Shown here one piece after another: positions 1 to 8,533 of a DNA stretch of 56,178 nucleotides (positions are counted from its first letter, which is position 1; each line of letters starts with the position of its first letter). Source of the stretch: Pseudomonas reinekei. Its GTDB lineage: Bacteria > Pseudomonadota > Gammaproteobacteria > Pseudomonadales > Pseudomonadaceae. The stretch spans positions 1 to 56,178 of the forward strand of contig NZ_MSTQ01000029.1 of assembly GCF_001945365.1 (NCBI RefSeq), written 5' to 3'. Under the pieces are notes generated by a model, which did not search any database, was not told the origin of the DNA, and worked only from the letters and a program-made list of their open reading frames with translations. Position numbers and translations under genes: made by a program.

Positions 1-138
1 TCGACCTGGTCGACAACCGATAATTTAAAAGTCAGTGTGTAATCACGCTGACTGCGCTTCGTGCCCGTATCCATTGCACCTTCCTGAAAAGAAGTCAGAA
101 GGTGTAAACCTTATTCAGGACGGGACACTGCACACAAG

Positions 139-255
139 ATGGCCAGCTTCTTTCCGGAAGTACCGGTTATTTTCGAAGTGGACGGTACTGTTCCCCACTA
201 CCACATTCCGTTGCTGCTCAGCCCTTATGGCTTTTCCACTTACCGTGGAAATTAA
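139..255 (+). pseudogene. C-terminal remnant of 5-hydroxyisourate hydrolase
   Basis: This frame encodes 38 residues ending in HYHIPLLLSPYGFSTYRGN and a TAA stop. That closely matches the invariant C-terminus of transthyretin-like 5-hydroxyisourate hydrolases (Y-R-G-S/N end), which hydrolyse 5-hydroxyisourate in purine breakdown. Upstream the same frame is open only back to position 88, after a TGA at 85-87, and further stops occur at 40-42 and 49-51. The roughly 80 N-terminal residues expected for the family are therefore not readable in this frame. Either the gene is truncated or frameshifted, or the upstream sequence is a junction. A rho-independent terminator follows directly at 275-305, as expected for a real gene end. 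Confidence 0.6.
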
Positions 256-274
256 GGAATAGGCGAGAATAGAT

Positions 275-305
275 AAGAGCCCGAATGCAGAACCGGGCTC
301 TTTTT
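275..305 (+). terminator. Rho-independent terminator after the hydroxyisourate hydrolase remnant
   Basis: A 9-bp perfect stem (AAGAGCCCG at 275-283 with CGGGCTCTT at 294-302) encloses a 10-nt loop and runs into a T tract at 301-305 on the plus strand. It lies 20 bp after the TAA at 253-255. Read on the minus strand it lacks a good T tract, so it mainly serves the plus-strand gene. Confidence 0.85.
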
Positions 306-374
306 ATGTGCCAGCATCACTTGAGTTCGAAATCCGGCCAAAGAACAGACGTTCGGACTGGTTTTCCTTTCGAA

Positions 375-2855
375 TCAGAAACTCGCTTTTACCGAAACCA
401 TGAAGTTACGCGGATCCCCATAGTAGTTACCGAAAGCCTCGGTCCCGATGGTGGCGTAGTAGCGTTTGTCGAACAGGTTATTGCCGTTGAGCGCCACCGA
501 CCAAGTGTCGTCGATGCGGTAGCCGATGCGGCCGTTCCAGATCGCATAACCTGACTGGCTGATTTTCTCGCCACTGGACGCAGACACCCGGAAGTTGTCG
601 CTTTGCGCGTTCACACCGGCACCGATGGTGAAGCGTTCCAACGATCCGCCCAAGGCGTAGTCACCCCACATCCGCAGCATATGCCGAGGCACGTAACTGT
701 TGAACGCGGCGCCGTTCAGGCTGCTGTCGATGTCATCCAGGGTTTTGGTCTGGGTGTAGGTGTAGCCCGCGAGCAATTGCAGGCGTTCGATGACTTCACC
801 GCTGATCTCGGCCTCAAAACCCTGGGCGCGAACCTTGCCGGCATTGACGTAGCAGTAACCGTCGGAGGATGGGCAGGACGAGTTGAAGTCCGTCTGTGCC
901 TGATCTTTCTGGATCGTGCGGAACAGGTTGAAGGAGCTGTTCAGGCGACCGTCGTACCAGGCGCCCTTGATCCCCAGTTCATAGCTCTGGCCAACCAGCG
1001 GTTTGAGCGCCGAACCATCCTCGGAGCGGTAGTTGCCTTGCGGGGTAAAGATGTCCGAGTAGCTGGCGTAGGCCGTCAGGTTCTCGTTGAGGTCCAGCAG
1101 CACGCCGGCAAATGGCGTGACTTGCCCGGTCTCGGTGGTACTGGCGTGTTCCGAAGTCCCCGTGTTGATGAAGTCGGAGTCGGTATCGGAGTTGTACCAG
1201 CTCACCCGGGTGCCGACCACAAAGGTCAACGGATCGGCCAGTTTCAACCGCAGTGTCGAGTAAACGCCCTTCTGTTTGGTCACTGAATTGACCGGCCCGC
1301 CGCGAGACGAGTTATCGATGAAGTAGCTGTCAGCCGGCTCCGGGATATGTTTGTCGGGGTTGAACACGTTTTGCCGTTGCGGCAGAAACGCCACCGAGTA
1401 GAAGTCGTCCTTTTTCGAACGGCTGGCGTTGAAGCCCACGACCAACTCATGTTTCTGACCGAACGCGTCGAACTTGCCATCGACGTACGCATCGAGGCCG
1501 TAATCGACCTGATCGTAATCGTACATACTGCCGAGCATGCCGGTGGTGTTCGTGCCGGGAGTCACCGCGCCGGAAGCGAATGCGTATTTGATGTCCTGGG
1601 TGTTTTTTGTATAGACGCTGGCGACCTTGAGGCTCCAGTCGTCGTTGATCTGATGCTTCAGATCACTGAACACCGTGGTGCGCTTGCTGCGCCATGTATT
1701 CCACGAAGGATCGAGACAGGTCGAGCGGCTGAGTTTCAAGTCACTGCGATCCCGGTAACGCGGCAAGCCGCCCCAGCAAGGGTTGGCGTCGACGTCTTCA
1801 TAGGCAACGCCCAACCCGAGGGTTGTGTCGGGGCTCAGGTCCGCGTCAAGCGCGCCGTAATACACCTGATCCTTGCGACTGGCGTCATCGACAAAGTAAT
1901 GCCGACTCTGCTCGGCCACCACCGCCCGCCCGCGCAAGGTGCCGGTTTCGTTCAGCGGGCCACCGGTGTCGACCTGGCCACGGTAGTTGTCCCAGCTGCC
2001 GCCGGACAGCGTGATTTCGGTGTGCGGGGTCGTCTGCGCGCGTTTGCGCACGAAATTCACCCCGCCAGCGGTGCCACCCGAGCCTTTCATCATGCCCGCC
2101 GCACCACGAAGGATTTCAACGCGATCGTAATAGGCCATGTCACCGCTGAAACTGTCGGCCTGCACGTAGAGGTTGCCCATGTCCAGCGGAACGCCGTCGT
2201 ACTGATACTGGCCGGACATCCGGAACCCGCGCGAATAAAAGTATTTACCGCCCATGGTCGAGTCGTAGACAGTAATGCCCGGGCTCTTTTCCATGACCTG
2301 GTCGATGGTGTTCAGGTTCTGGTCGTCGAGCATCTTGCGGGTCATCACTGTGACCGATTGCGGCGTCTCCCTGAGCGAGTGCTCGCCCTTGCCGATGGTC
2401 ACCGCACCCGTGGTGTAGGAGCCGCTGTTTTCCGTGGTCGCACCGAGCATTTGCCCATTGATGTTGGTGGCGCCCAGTTCCAGCGCCGAGCCGGTCGCCG
2501 GTGCCGGACGCAGCACATAAGTGCCATTGCCCTGGGGTTCGGCTTGCAGGCCGCTGCCGGCCAGAATCCGCGCAAACCCTTCGCTGATACCGTACGTACC
2601 CTGGAGCCCGGAGGATTTCAAGCCATCGGTTTGACGCGCATCAAACGAAAGCGCCGCACCCGCCGCGCTGGCGAAATGACTGAGGACTTCGGTCAGGCTG
2701 CCGCCCGCGATGTCAAAGGACTTGACCGAGTTTTGCTGTTGCGCCGGTAACTGAGCCGCCATCGTGACGTTTGACCATACGCCCGCGGTCGTTGCCGCCA
2801 ATAGCCCGAGCTTTACTGCTGTCGTCAACCGACCCGGTTTGTACACCCGAAACAT
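375..2855 (-). CDS. TonB-dependent siderophore receptor with N-terminal signalling domain
   Basis: This is an outer-membrane receptor of 826 residues that imports a ferric siderophore using TonB energy. A signal peptide covers about residues 1-34. It is followed by a secretin/TonB short N-terminal (STN) domain at about 45-110 (from SFDIAGGSL), a plug domain (about 150-280, with RETPQSVTVMT) and a 22-strand barrel ending in the terminal aromatic residue VKASF. The STN domain marks a transducer that signals to a FecR-type anti-sigma factor, and that gene lies directly upstream on the same strand, 96 bp away. The start was set at 2855 because GGGGAGGGTAAGC precedes that ATG. The longer frame to 2936 would bury the signal peptide. 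The ligand cannot be told from sequence; FpvA, FhuE and FoxA are all possible relatives. Confidence 0.93.
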   Translation of the reverse strand: MFRVYKPGRLTTAVKLGLLAATTAGVWSNVTMAAQLPAQQQNSVKSFDIAGGSLTEVLSHFASAAGAALSFDARQTDGLKSSGLQGTYGISEGFARILAGSGLQAEPQGNGTYVLRPAPATGSALELGATNINGQMLGATTENSGSYTTGAVTIGKGEHSLRETPQSVTVMTRKMLDDQNLNTIDQVMEKSPGITVYDSTMGGKYFYSRGFRMSGQYQYDGVPLDMGNLYVQADSFSGDMAYYDRVEILRGAAGMMKGSGGTAGGVNFVRKRAQTTPHTEITLSGGSWDNYRGQVDTGGPLNETGTLRGRAVVAEQSRHYFVDDASRKDQVYYGALDADLSPDTTLGLGVAYEDVDANPCWGGLPRYRDRSDLKLSRSTCLDPSWNTWRSKRTTVFSDLKHQINDDWSLKVASVYTKNTQDIKYAFASGAVTPGTNTTGMLGSMYDYDQVDYGLDAYVDGKFDAFGQKHELVVGFNASRSKKDDFYSVAFLPQRQNVFNPDKHIPEPADSYFIDNSSRGGPVNSVTKQKGVYSTLRLKLADPLTFVVGTRVSWYNSDTDSDFINTGTSEHASTTETGQVTPFAGVLLDLNENLTAYASYSDIFTPQGNYRSEDGSALKPLVGQSYELGIKGAWYDGRLNSSFNLFRTIQKDQAQTDFNSSCPSSDGYCYVNAGKVRAQGFEAEISGEVIERLQLLAGYTYTQTKTLDDIDSSLNGAAFNSYVPRHMLRMWGDYALGGSLERFTIGAGVNAQSDNFRVSASSGEKISQSGYAIWNGRIGYRIDDTWSVALNGNNLFDKRYYATIGTEAFGNYYGDPRNFMVSVKASF

Positions 2856-2951
2856 GCTTACCCTCCCCCAAAAGACGATCTGTAAAAACTCATTGAGGGA
2901 TGAGCCGAACGGTGCGCATGAAAAGTGCAAACCCACACATACTTTTTTAAT

Positions 2952-3917
2952 TCACTGGAAAATCGCATTGGCAGGTGGCGACACGGTGACCCAAAAACGG
3001 CTGTACCGCGCGATGTGCAGGGAGAACCCGCTCTCCAGCGCCGCCAGTGCCAGGTCCGTGTCATCAATGGGAAATGCGCCGGACACCTTGAGCTGTGCAA
3101 TGCGCGGATCACAGCGCAGCACGCCGGTGCGATAGCGAGAAAGATCGGCCAGCAACTCGCCCAAGGGACGATTGATCGCAATGATGCTGCCTTGGTGCCA
3201 GGCACCGACTGAAGCATCGTTGCGCCGGACAGCGCCCACCGAGTGTTCATCGAAAGCCAGGGACTGGCCGGCCTCCAGGCGCAACGCCGAGCCACTACCC
3301 GCCGAACGGACCTCCACGGCCTTCTCGATCACGGCCACCCCACCACTCTGCTCGGCGCAGCGGACGATAAATCGCGTCCCCAGTGCCAGCACCTCTCCAT
3401 GACGAGTCAGGACTTTAAAGGGCCGTTGCGAAGGATCGACGGCGGTTGTCACCAGGATTTCGCCGCGCAACAGTTCGAGCGTACGTTGACGACCATCAAA
3501 GCGCAGGTTGACCGAGGTATCGGTGTTCAGCAGCAAGGAACTGCCATCCGCCAGGCGATACTCACGGCGCTCACCCACTGCGGTGTGAAAATCGGCAAAC
3601 AGCGCCCGGGAGGCTTCACTGCGCCAGCCCAACCAACCCAGTGAGCCGGCTGATGCGAGGACCAGCACACTGCGCAACACCTGACGCCGGGATTGATCAG
3701 CGCCGCGTAACGCGGGTGCAGCCAGGGAGCCCGGCACGCTCGCCATCTGCTCGCCGACGTCGACCATGCGCTGCCAGGCCTGGTGATGAGAAGGATCCGA
3801 CATCAGCCAGTCATTCCAGGCGGCCCGATCGGTATCAGTCGCGACACCCGAGCGAAGCCGGGCGTACCACTGCGCGGCGACGCCAATCACTTTCAACTCG
3901 GCAGGCGACAGGCTCAT
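2952..3917 (-). CDS. FecR-type anti-sigma factor / signal transducer
   Basis: This is an inner-membrane regulator of 321 residues that passes a signal from the receptor's STN domain to the ECF sigma factor. The N-terminal cytoplasmic part contains the FecR N-terminal motif (AAQWYARLRSG, then WNDWLMSDPSHHQAWQRM). A single membrane segment follows near residues 85-105, then the periplasmic FecR domain with GERREYRLADGSSLLLNTDT. The ATG at 3917 overlaps the sigma-factor stop by ATGA, so the two are translationally coupled. The gene order sigma, FecR, receptor is the classical cell-surface signalling operon. Confidence 0.93.
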   Translation of the reverse strand: MSLSPAELKVIGVAAQWYARLRSGVATDTDRAAWNDWLMSDPSHHQAWQRMVDVGEQMASVPGSLAAPALRGADQSRRQVLRSVLVLASAGSLGWLGWRSEASRALFADFHTAVGERREYRLADGSSLLLNTDTSVNLRFDGRQRTLELLRGEILVTTAVDPSQRPFKVLTRHGEVLALGTRFIVRCAEQSGGVAVIEKAVEVRSAGSGSALRLEAGQSLAFDEHSVGAVRRNDASVGAWHQGSIIAINRPLGELLADLSRYRTGVLRCDPRIAQLKVSGAFPIDDTDLALAALESGFSLHIARYSRFWVTVSPPANAIFQ

Positions 3918-4435
3918 GCCAACTCCAACCGGATCTGCATCAGGCAGCAATGTTCCATGGCCTTGGCCATGTAGTTATTGACCGTGCGGGAACTGATGTT
4001 CAAACGCTCGGCGATCTGCGGGTATGTCAGGCCGTCGAACTGGGACAGGATGAACGCCTGCTTGACCTTCGGCCCCAAGCCTTGCAGCAGCCGATCGATT
4101 TCCACCAGGGCCTGCAACAGGATCGCCTGCTCCTCCAGCGACGGCTGCTGCCATTCGGGAATGGCGGCCAAGGCTTCCAGATAAGACTGTTCCAGCGATC
4201 GTCGACGAAGCAGGTCGATCAACAAGCCTTTGGCGATCATCGACAGGTACGGTCGCGGCTCGCGGATCTCCAGCGCGTTACGAGCCTTGATCACCCGAAC
4301 GAAGGTGTCCTGCGCCAGGTCCGCCGCATCGAACGCATTGCCCAGGCGCTTGCGTAGCCAGCCCTTGAGCCAACTGTGATGGTCGCAATAGAGATCGTGA
4401 ACGGCGCTACGCAGGGATAATTCGTTGGCGGACAT
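3914..4435 (-). CDS. ECF sigma factor, FecI-like
   Basis: This 173-residue extracytoplasmic-function sigma factor should direct transcription of the adjacent receptor gene. Region 2 is visible as LYCDHHSWLKGWLRKRLGN followed by AADLAQDTFVRV. Region 4 is visible as a helix-turn-helix with LSQFDGLTYPQIAERLNIS near residues 130-150. The length fits iron-starvation sigma factors. The coding region starts 24 bp from a Fur-like box, so iron repression is likely. It overlaps the fecR start by four bases. Confidence 0.93.
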   Translation of the reverse strand: MSANELSLRSAVHDLYCDHHSWLKGWLRKRLGNAFDAADLAQDTFVRVIKARNALEIREPRPYLSMIAKGLLIDLLRRRSLEQSYLEALAAIPEWQQPSLEEQAILLQALVEIDRLLQGLGPKVKQAFILSQFDGLTYPQIAERLNISSRTVNNYMAKAMEHCCLMQIRLELA

Positions 4436-4459
4436 GACGAGGGAGTCATTCGTTACTGA

Positions 4460-4478
4460 TAATGACTCTTATTGTCAT
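4460..4478. promoter_or_regulatory. Fur box upstream of the sigma factor
   Basis: GATAATGACTCTTATTGTC matches 14 of 19 positions of the Fur consensus GATAATGATAATCATTATC, with a perfect left half. It lies 24 bp upstream of the sigma-factor start codon, where bound Fur would block transcription of the minus-strand operon. The match was counted by eye. Confidence 0.75.
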
Positions 4479-4610
4479 GCGCACTGCGATTGATTTGCAA
4501 TAGCCATATGCCGTTGCCAGGGAAACTCGCCGCCCGCTGCTTTCGAAGTCACATCGTTGATCCTTTCGATAAGTGGTTCACGCAAAACCTACGCCATGTA
4601 TATTTATTGA

Positions 4611-4625
4611 CATACGCAGCGAATG
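4611..4625. promoter_or_regulatory. TetR-type operator copy 1 (SnoaL-like gene promoter)
   Basis: CATACGCAGCGAATG is an imperfect palindrome of the form CATACG-N3-CGAATG. It differs by one base from the copy at 11254-11268 in front of tetR. It lies just downstream of a possible -35 element (TTGACA at 4607-4612) and about 100 bp upstream of the SnoaL-like start codon. Confidence 0.7.
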
Positions 4626-4641
4626 CAAAATAGCATGAATT

Positions 4642-4656
4642 CATACGGGACGTATG
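4642..4656. promoter_or_regulatory. TetR-type operator copy 2 (SnoaL-like gene promoter)
   Basis: CATACGGGACGTATG has two perfect 6-bp arms around a 3-bp spacer. Its centre lies 31 bp from that of copy 1, about three helical turns, so two repressor dimers could bind the same DNA face. Confidence 0.7.
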
Positions 4657-4712
4657 CTCTACCCACTTCAAGGAACGACATCCTCGAAACCCGCAGTAAA
4701 TCTGGAGCATTT

Positions 4713-5150
4713 ATGATCGACAGCCTCGCTGGATACCAGTCACCGTCCCTGATTACCGATGCAGCCACCCGGGAATCGCTCAATGCGTTTATCGCCAAGG
4801 TGCTTGATGGCTTTTCCACCCCAGGCTCAGATGTCGCCAAGCATTTCGCCGACCCTGACGTGGCGATCGCCGGCTCAGGCCTTGACGAGTACTTCATGGG
4901 GACCGAGGCCGTTCAAAATGGCGTGACCTGGGTGAGCACCTTGAACATTCGCTGGGAGCCAAAACTGGTGGTGTCCTGGATGCGCGCAGACATTGCCTGG
5001 GCGCAGATCCGCATTGATGGCCACACGATTGAAAATGGCGAGCCGACGGTCGTCCAGTACGTCGCAACCGGGGTCTTCCAGCGCAAAGGCGACAGTTGGA
5101 CCTGGCTGTACTGGGGCGGCGGCGAACCGCAGAAAGTAGCCCGGCTGTAA
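4713..5150 (+). CDS. SnoaL/NTF2-like protein, TetR-regulon member
   Basis: This 145-residue protein has the size and pattern of the SnoaL/NTF2 cone fold. An N-terminal helix (ESLNAFIAKVLDGFS) is followed by HFADPDVAIAGSG and a run of beta strands ending in GDSWTWLYWGGG. Members of this fold are small cyclases, isomerases or ligand binders, and the actual function here is unknown. The start at 4713 is preceded by GGAG at 4704-4707 with 5-nt spacing; the longer frame from 4623 would run through the operators. It is convergent with the acyl-CoA ligase gene and carries the same operators as the tetR region, so it probably acts in the same pathway. Confidence 0.75.
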   Translation: MIDSLAGYQSPSLITDAATRESLNAFIAKVLDGFSTPGSDVAKHFADPDVAIAGSGLDEYFMGTEAVQNGVTWVSTLNIRWEPKLVVSWMRADIAWAQIRIDGHTIENGEPTVVQYVATGVFQRKGDSWTWLYWGGGEPQKVARL

Positions 5151-5195
5151 CACGACCTTTTCAGCAAGGTCGACAGGCGAGACAAGTAAAAGAAA

Positions 5196-5225
5196 AGAGC
5201 CCCTGATCCAGGGGCTCTGTTTATA
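5196..5225. terminator. Bidirectional terminator between SnoaL-like and acyl-CoA ligase genes
   Basis: An 8-bp stem, AGAGCCCC (5196-5203) with GGGGCTCT (5211-5218), has a 7-nt loop. On the minus strand it is followed by TTTTCTTTTAC, a good T tract, and on the plus strand by GTTTA. It therefore ends the minus-strand operon and probably also the plus-strand gene. Confidence 0.8.
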
Positions 5226-6843
5226 GGGCTTTGGCCCAATCGCGCAGCAAATACTTCTGGATCTTGCCGGTGGAGGTTTTCGGCAACTCGCTGAACACCA
5301 CGGTTTTGGGCAACTTGAACCCCGCCAGATGCTCACGGCAGAAGAGGATGATCTCGGCCTCCCGGGTGTCCTGATAACCGGCCTTGAGCGTGATGTAGGC
5401 ACAAGGCGTTTCGCCCCACTTTTCGTCCGGGCGGGCTACCACGGCGGCCTCCAACACGGCCGGGTGACGATAGAGAACGTCTTCAACCTCGATGGTGGAA
5501 ATATTCTCCCCGCCGGAGATGATGATGTCCTTGAGGCGATCCTTGATTTCGACATAGCCGTCGGGGTGACGAACCGCCAGGTCGCCAGTATGGAACCAGC
5601 CACCCTCGAAAGCTTCGGCTGTCGCTTGGGGGTTCTTCAGGTAACCCTTCATCACCGTGTTACCGCGCATGAAGATTTCGCCAACCGTGATGCCGTCGCA
5701 GGGGACCGGCTCAAGGGTTTGCGGATCGGCCACCATCAGCCCTTCCAGGGTCGGATAGCGCACGCCCTGGCGCGACTTGATCTTTGCCCGCGCGTCCAGC
5801 GGTTGTTCATCCCACTGCGCATGCCAGGCGCACACGGTCACCGGGCCGTACACCTCGGTCAGGCCATAAACGTGGGTGACCTTGATGCCCATCTCCTCGA
5901 CCGCGCCAATGACTTTGGCCGGTGGAGCGGCCCCCGCCAGCATGGCATCGACCGGATGATCGATGGTGGCCTTGGCCGAGTCAGGCAAGTTGACCAGCCC
6001 ATTAAGCACAATCGGCGCCCCACACAAATGGCTGACCCGATGTTGCCGGATCAGCGTGAGAATTTTTTGCGGGTCGACGCGGCGCAGGAATACGTGCGTC
6101 CCGGCCAGCGCGGTGACCGTCCACGGATAACACCAGCCATTGCAGTGGAACATCGGCAATGTCCACAGGTACACCGGATGATGCCCCATGGCCCAGGTCA
6201 TCTGATTGCCCAGTGAGTTGAGATAGGCTCCGCGATGGTGATAGATGACGCCCTTCGGGTTACCCGTGGTGCCGGAGGTGTAGTTGAGCGAGATGGCTTG
6301 CCATTCGTCTTCCGGCCATTGCCAGGAAAACTGCGGGTCACCTTCAGCGAGGAACGCTTCGTAATCCAGCGAGCTGACGGGGCTGCCTTCGCCGTATTCC
6401 GGATCGTCCACATCGATCACCATGGGCGGATGCGAGAGCAGGCTCAAGGCCTCACGAATGACCACGTGGAACTCACGGTCGGTGATCAACACCTTGGCTT
6501 CGCCGTGCTCAAGCATGAAGGCAATGGCCTGGGCATCCAGGCGTACGTTCAAAGTATTGAGGACTGCGCCAATCATCGGCACGCCGAAGTGAACTTCAAG
6601 CATCGCGGGAATGTTCGGCAGCATGACCGCCACGGTGTCGCCCTTGCCGACACCCCGTCCGCCGAGCGCACTGGCAAGCCGCCGGCAGCGATCATAGGTT
6701 TGTTGCCAATTGCGCCGGATGGCGCCGTGGATCACGGCGGGATAATCACCATAGACAGCGGCAGTACGCTCGATAAAGCTCAACGGGGAAAGGGCGATGT
6801 GGTTGACTGCCGAGGGCGCCAGGCCCGTTTCGAAAATCGACAT
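5221..6843 (-). CDS. Acyl-CoA synthetase (AMP-dependent ligase)
   Basis: This cytoplasmic ANL-family ligase of 540 residues would activate a carboxylic acid through an acyl-AMP to the CoA thioester. The ATP-binding loop TSGTTGNPKG is at about 189-198. The adenylate motifs YGLTEVYGP and GWFHTGDLAV and the hinge KDRLKDIIISGGENIS are present, as is the catalytic lysine in KTSTGKIQKY near 527. It most resembles the medium-chain or methylmercaptopropionate (DmdB-like) branch, but the substrate is not known. AGGA stands 7 nt before the ATG at 6843; a GTG further upstream lacks support. It is the last gene of the kinase-gcvPA-gcvPB operon, separated from gcvPB by 133 bp with a hairpin. Confidence 0.9.
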   Translation of the reverse strand: MSIFETGLAPSAVNHIALSPLSFIERTAAVYGDYPAVIHGAIRRNWQQTYDRCRRLASALGGRGVGKGDTVAVMLPNIPAMLEVHFGVPMIGAVLNTLNVRLDAQAIAFMLEHGEAKVLITDREFHVVIREALSLLSHPPMVIDVDDPEYGEGSPVSSLDYEAFLAEGDPQFSWQWPEDEWQAISLNYTSGTTGNPKGVIYHHRGAYLNSLGNQMTWAMGHHPVYLWTLPMFHCNGWCYPWTVTALAGTHVFLRRVDPQKILTLIRQHRVSHLCGAPIVLNGLVNLPDSAKATIDHPVDAMLAGAAPPAKVIGAVEEMGIKVTHVYGLTEVYGPVTVCAWHAQWDEQPLDARAKIKSRQGVRYPTLEGLMVADPQTLEPVPCDGITVGEIFMRGNTVMKGYLKNPQATAEAFEGGWFHTGDLAVRHPDGYVEIKDRLKDIIISGGENISTIEVEDVLYRHPAVLEAAVVARPDEKWGETPCAYITLKAGYQDTREAEIILFCREHLAGFKLPKTVVFSELPKTSTGKIQKYLLRDWAKAL

Positions 6844-6932
6844 GAGGTTTTCCTGTTGGGAGATCACCAGCCTGTTTTGCGGTGCTGGAAACCTCCGATG
6901 GCTGATTGTTAGCTCTGATCAGGTTTCGATAA

Positions 6933-6957
6933 CGCCCCCGCCCGATTGGCGAGGGCG
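6933..6957 (-). other. Strong hairpin between gcvPB-like and acyl-CoA ligase genes
   Basis: CGCCCCCGCC (6933-6942) pairs with GGCGAGGGCG (6948-6957), with one mismatch and a 5-nt loop. On the minus strand it is followed by only a weak T run (TTATCG). It could act as a partial terminator or mRNA-stabilising structure, lowering or changing expression of the ligase relative to the gcvP-like genes. Confidence 0.5.
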
Positions 6958-6976
6958 CTGCAACGGTAAAATCGAA

Positions 6977-8533
6977 TCAGGCGGTTTGCTTCTTGTTTTT
7001 GCGCAAGAACGACCGCCAGGTCATGGCCCAATGTTCAGGGTCTTCCAGCGGTGCGCTCTTGAGCCGGTGGATCGCCTGGTTATGCGGCGAAGTCTTGACG
7101 ATCTCCGGGTTGGCGTATGCCTCGTCCGAGATGTGCGCGAGCACTGCAATCCAGGTGTCCAGCGCCTCTTTGCCGTACATTTCGCCCGGTTCCGGGGTGA
7201 AGGGCTCAGGCACCAGCCACGGGTGATGACTGCTCCACATGGGATCGATGCCGAAGTCGCTCATGCGGTTCTGCACATCGTGGACGTCGACGCCGGTGTC
7301 TTCCTTGAGCTGCTCAAGACTGTAGCGTGTCATCTCCATCCGTGGGCTGGTGGCATCCGGATGTGAACGGGTCACGCCACGAATCGCCAGCAGGCCTTTT
7401 TCCATGTAGTTATTGGCCAGCACCGAAATGTCGGACGCTTCAGCCATCCCCGCAGCCCCCATGGCCCGAGACCAGGCATAGGCCTTGAGGATCACCGGAA
7501 CGTTGCCCCAGAACTCACGGATCTTGCCGGCGCTCTGCGGACGGTCGTAATCCAGGCTGTAGCGCTCACCATCGAAAGCCACCACCGGTGCCGGCAGGAA
7601 CGGCGCCAGTTCCGCCGAGCAACCATAGGCGCCCACAGCCGGGCCCCCTACTCCACTTTTTGGCGCGCCGAAGGTTTTGTGCAGCATGAACATGCACGCA
7701 TCGAAGCCGAGCTCGCGGGCACGAATCTTGGTCATCGCGCCATTGAAGTTGGCGTGGTCGTAGAAGCACAAACCACCCGCTTCATGCACCACCCGCACCC
7801 ACTCGCGGATCTGCGGGTTGTACACGCCCATGTCGTCGGGATTGTTGACCATCAACGCGGCTGTGCGATTGGACACGGCGGCCTTGAGGGATTCAAGCGA
7901 CGGGTAACCGTTCTCCTCAATCATCAGGGTGATGACCTTGAACCCGGCGGCAGCGGCGGTTGCGGCACTGCTGGGGTGAGTCTGGATCGTGGTGATGATC
8001 TCGTCTCGCTGCGCCAGTTCACCACGGGAAGCATGGTAGGCGCGGGTCACGGCGCAACTGGTGTAAGCCGCGTCGGCACCGCCGCCCGCCTGGAAGATGA
8101 ACTGATCCATTCCGGACAGCTCGCGCAGAATCGTGTCCATGCCGTGCACCACTTCGAGCGCGCCTTGCAGGGTGTCTTCGTCCTGATACGGGTGAACGTG
8201 GGTGATTTCCGGACGCCAGGCCATCGCCTCGTTGATCTGGGCGTTGTACTTCATGGTGCAGGTGCCGAACAGGCTGATGTTCATCATGCCCAGGGTCTGT
8301 TGCGACAGGCGCAGGTAGTGATACAACACCTCGGGCTCGGACATCTCCGGCAAAGCCGGTTTGCTCGTACGCCGCATGCTCGCCGGAATGAGTCCATCGG
8401 CGCTGCCGACAGCCGCCTGCACACCGGACTCGACGTCTGAAAAAATCACACCGCGACGGCCGGGATAGCCCATCTCCAGAACGACGGGTTCGCTCCAGAC
8501 GGGAGCGTGGTATTCCTTGAGTGTTGTGCTCAT
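6977..8533 (-). CDS. GcvPB-like PLP enzyme subunit, divergent
   Basis: This 518-residue protein is homologous to the PLP-binding subunit 2 of two-subunit glycine decarboxylase. Family landmarks are GRRGV near the N-terminus, TCTMKYN (about 91-97), HPYQDEDTLQGAL, and MLHKTF with the Schiff-base lysine at about 286. Several motifs that shape the glycine and lipoyl pocket differ from the consensus I remember. HGGGGPG after the lysine is replaced by PKSGVGGPA. AAGAHGE is replaced by GGGADAA. TNPNTLGLFE is replaced by NNPDDMGVYN. No gcvH or gcvT is nearby. I infer a PLP-dependent decarboxylase or lyase with a substrate other than glycine. The ATG overlaps the GcvPA-like stop by ATGA. Confidence 0.85.
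   Translation of the reverse strand: MSTTLKEYHAPVWSEPVVLEMGYPGRRGVIFSDVESGVQAAVGSADGLIPASMRRTSKPALPEMSEPEVLYHYLRLSQQTLGMMNISLFGTCTMKYNAQINEAMAWRPEITHVHPYQDEDTLQGALEVVHGMDTILRELSGMDQFIFQAGGGADAAYTSCAVTRAYHASRGELAQRDEIITTIQTHPSSAATAAAAGFKVITLMIEENGYPSLESLKAAVSNRTAALMVNNPDDMGVYNPQIREWVRVVHEAGGLCFYDHANFNGAMTKIRARELGFDACMFMLHKTFGAPKSGVGGPAVGAYGCSAELAPFLPAPVVAFDGERYSLDYDRPQSAGKIREFWGNVPVILKAYAWSRAMGAAGMAEASDISVLANNYMEKGLLAIRGVTRSHPDATSPRMEMTRYSLEQLKEDTGVDVHDVQNRMSDFGIDPMWSSHHPWLVPEPFTPEPGEMYGKEALDTWIAVLAHISDEAYANPEIVKTSPHNQAIHRLKSAPLEDPEHWAMTWRSFLRKNKKQTA

Noticed and set aside
1347..2750. 467-residue open frame on the plus strand opposite the TonB receptor
   Set aside because: It lies wholly antisense to a well-supported receptor gene, lacks recognisable domains and reflects the codon bias of the GC-rich opposite strand.
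2858..3295. 145-residue minus-strand frame overlapping fecR
   Set aside because: It lies in a different frame within the FecR gene, which has clear motifs; no start signal supports it.
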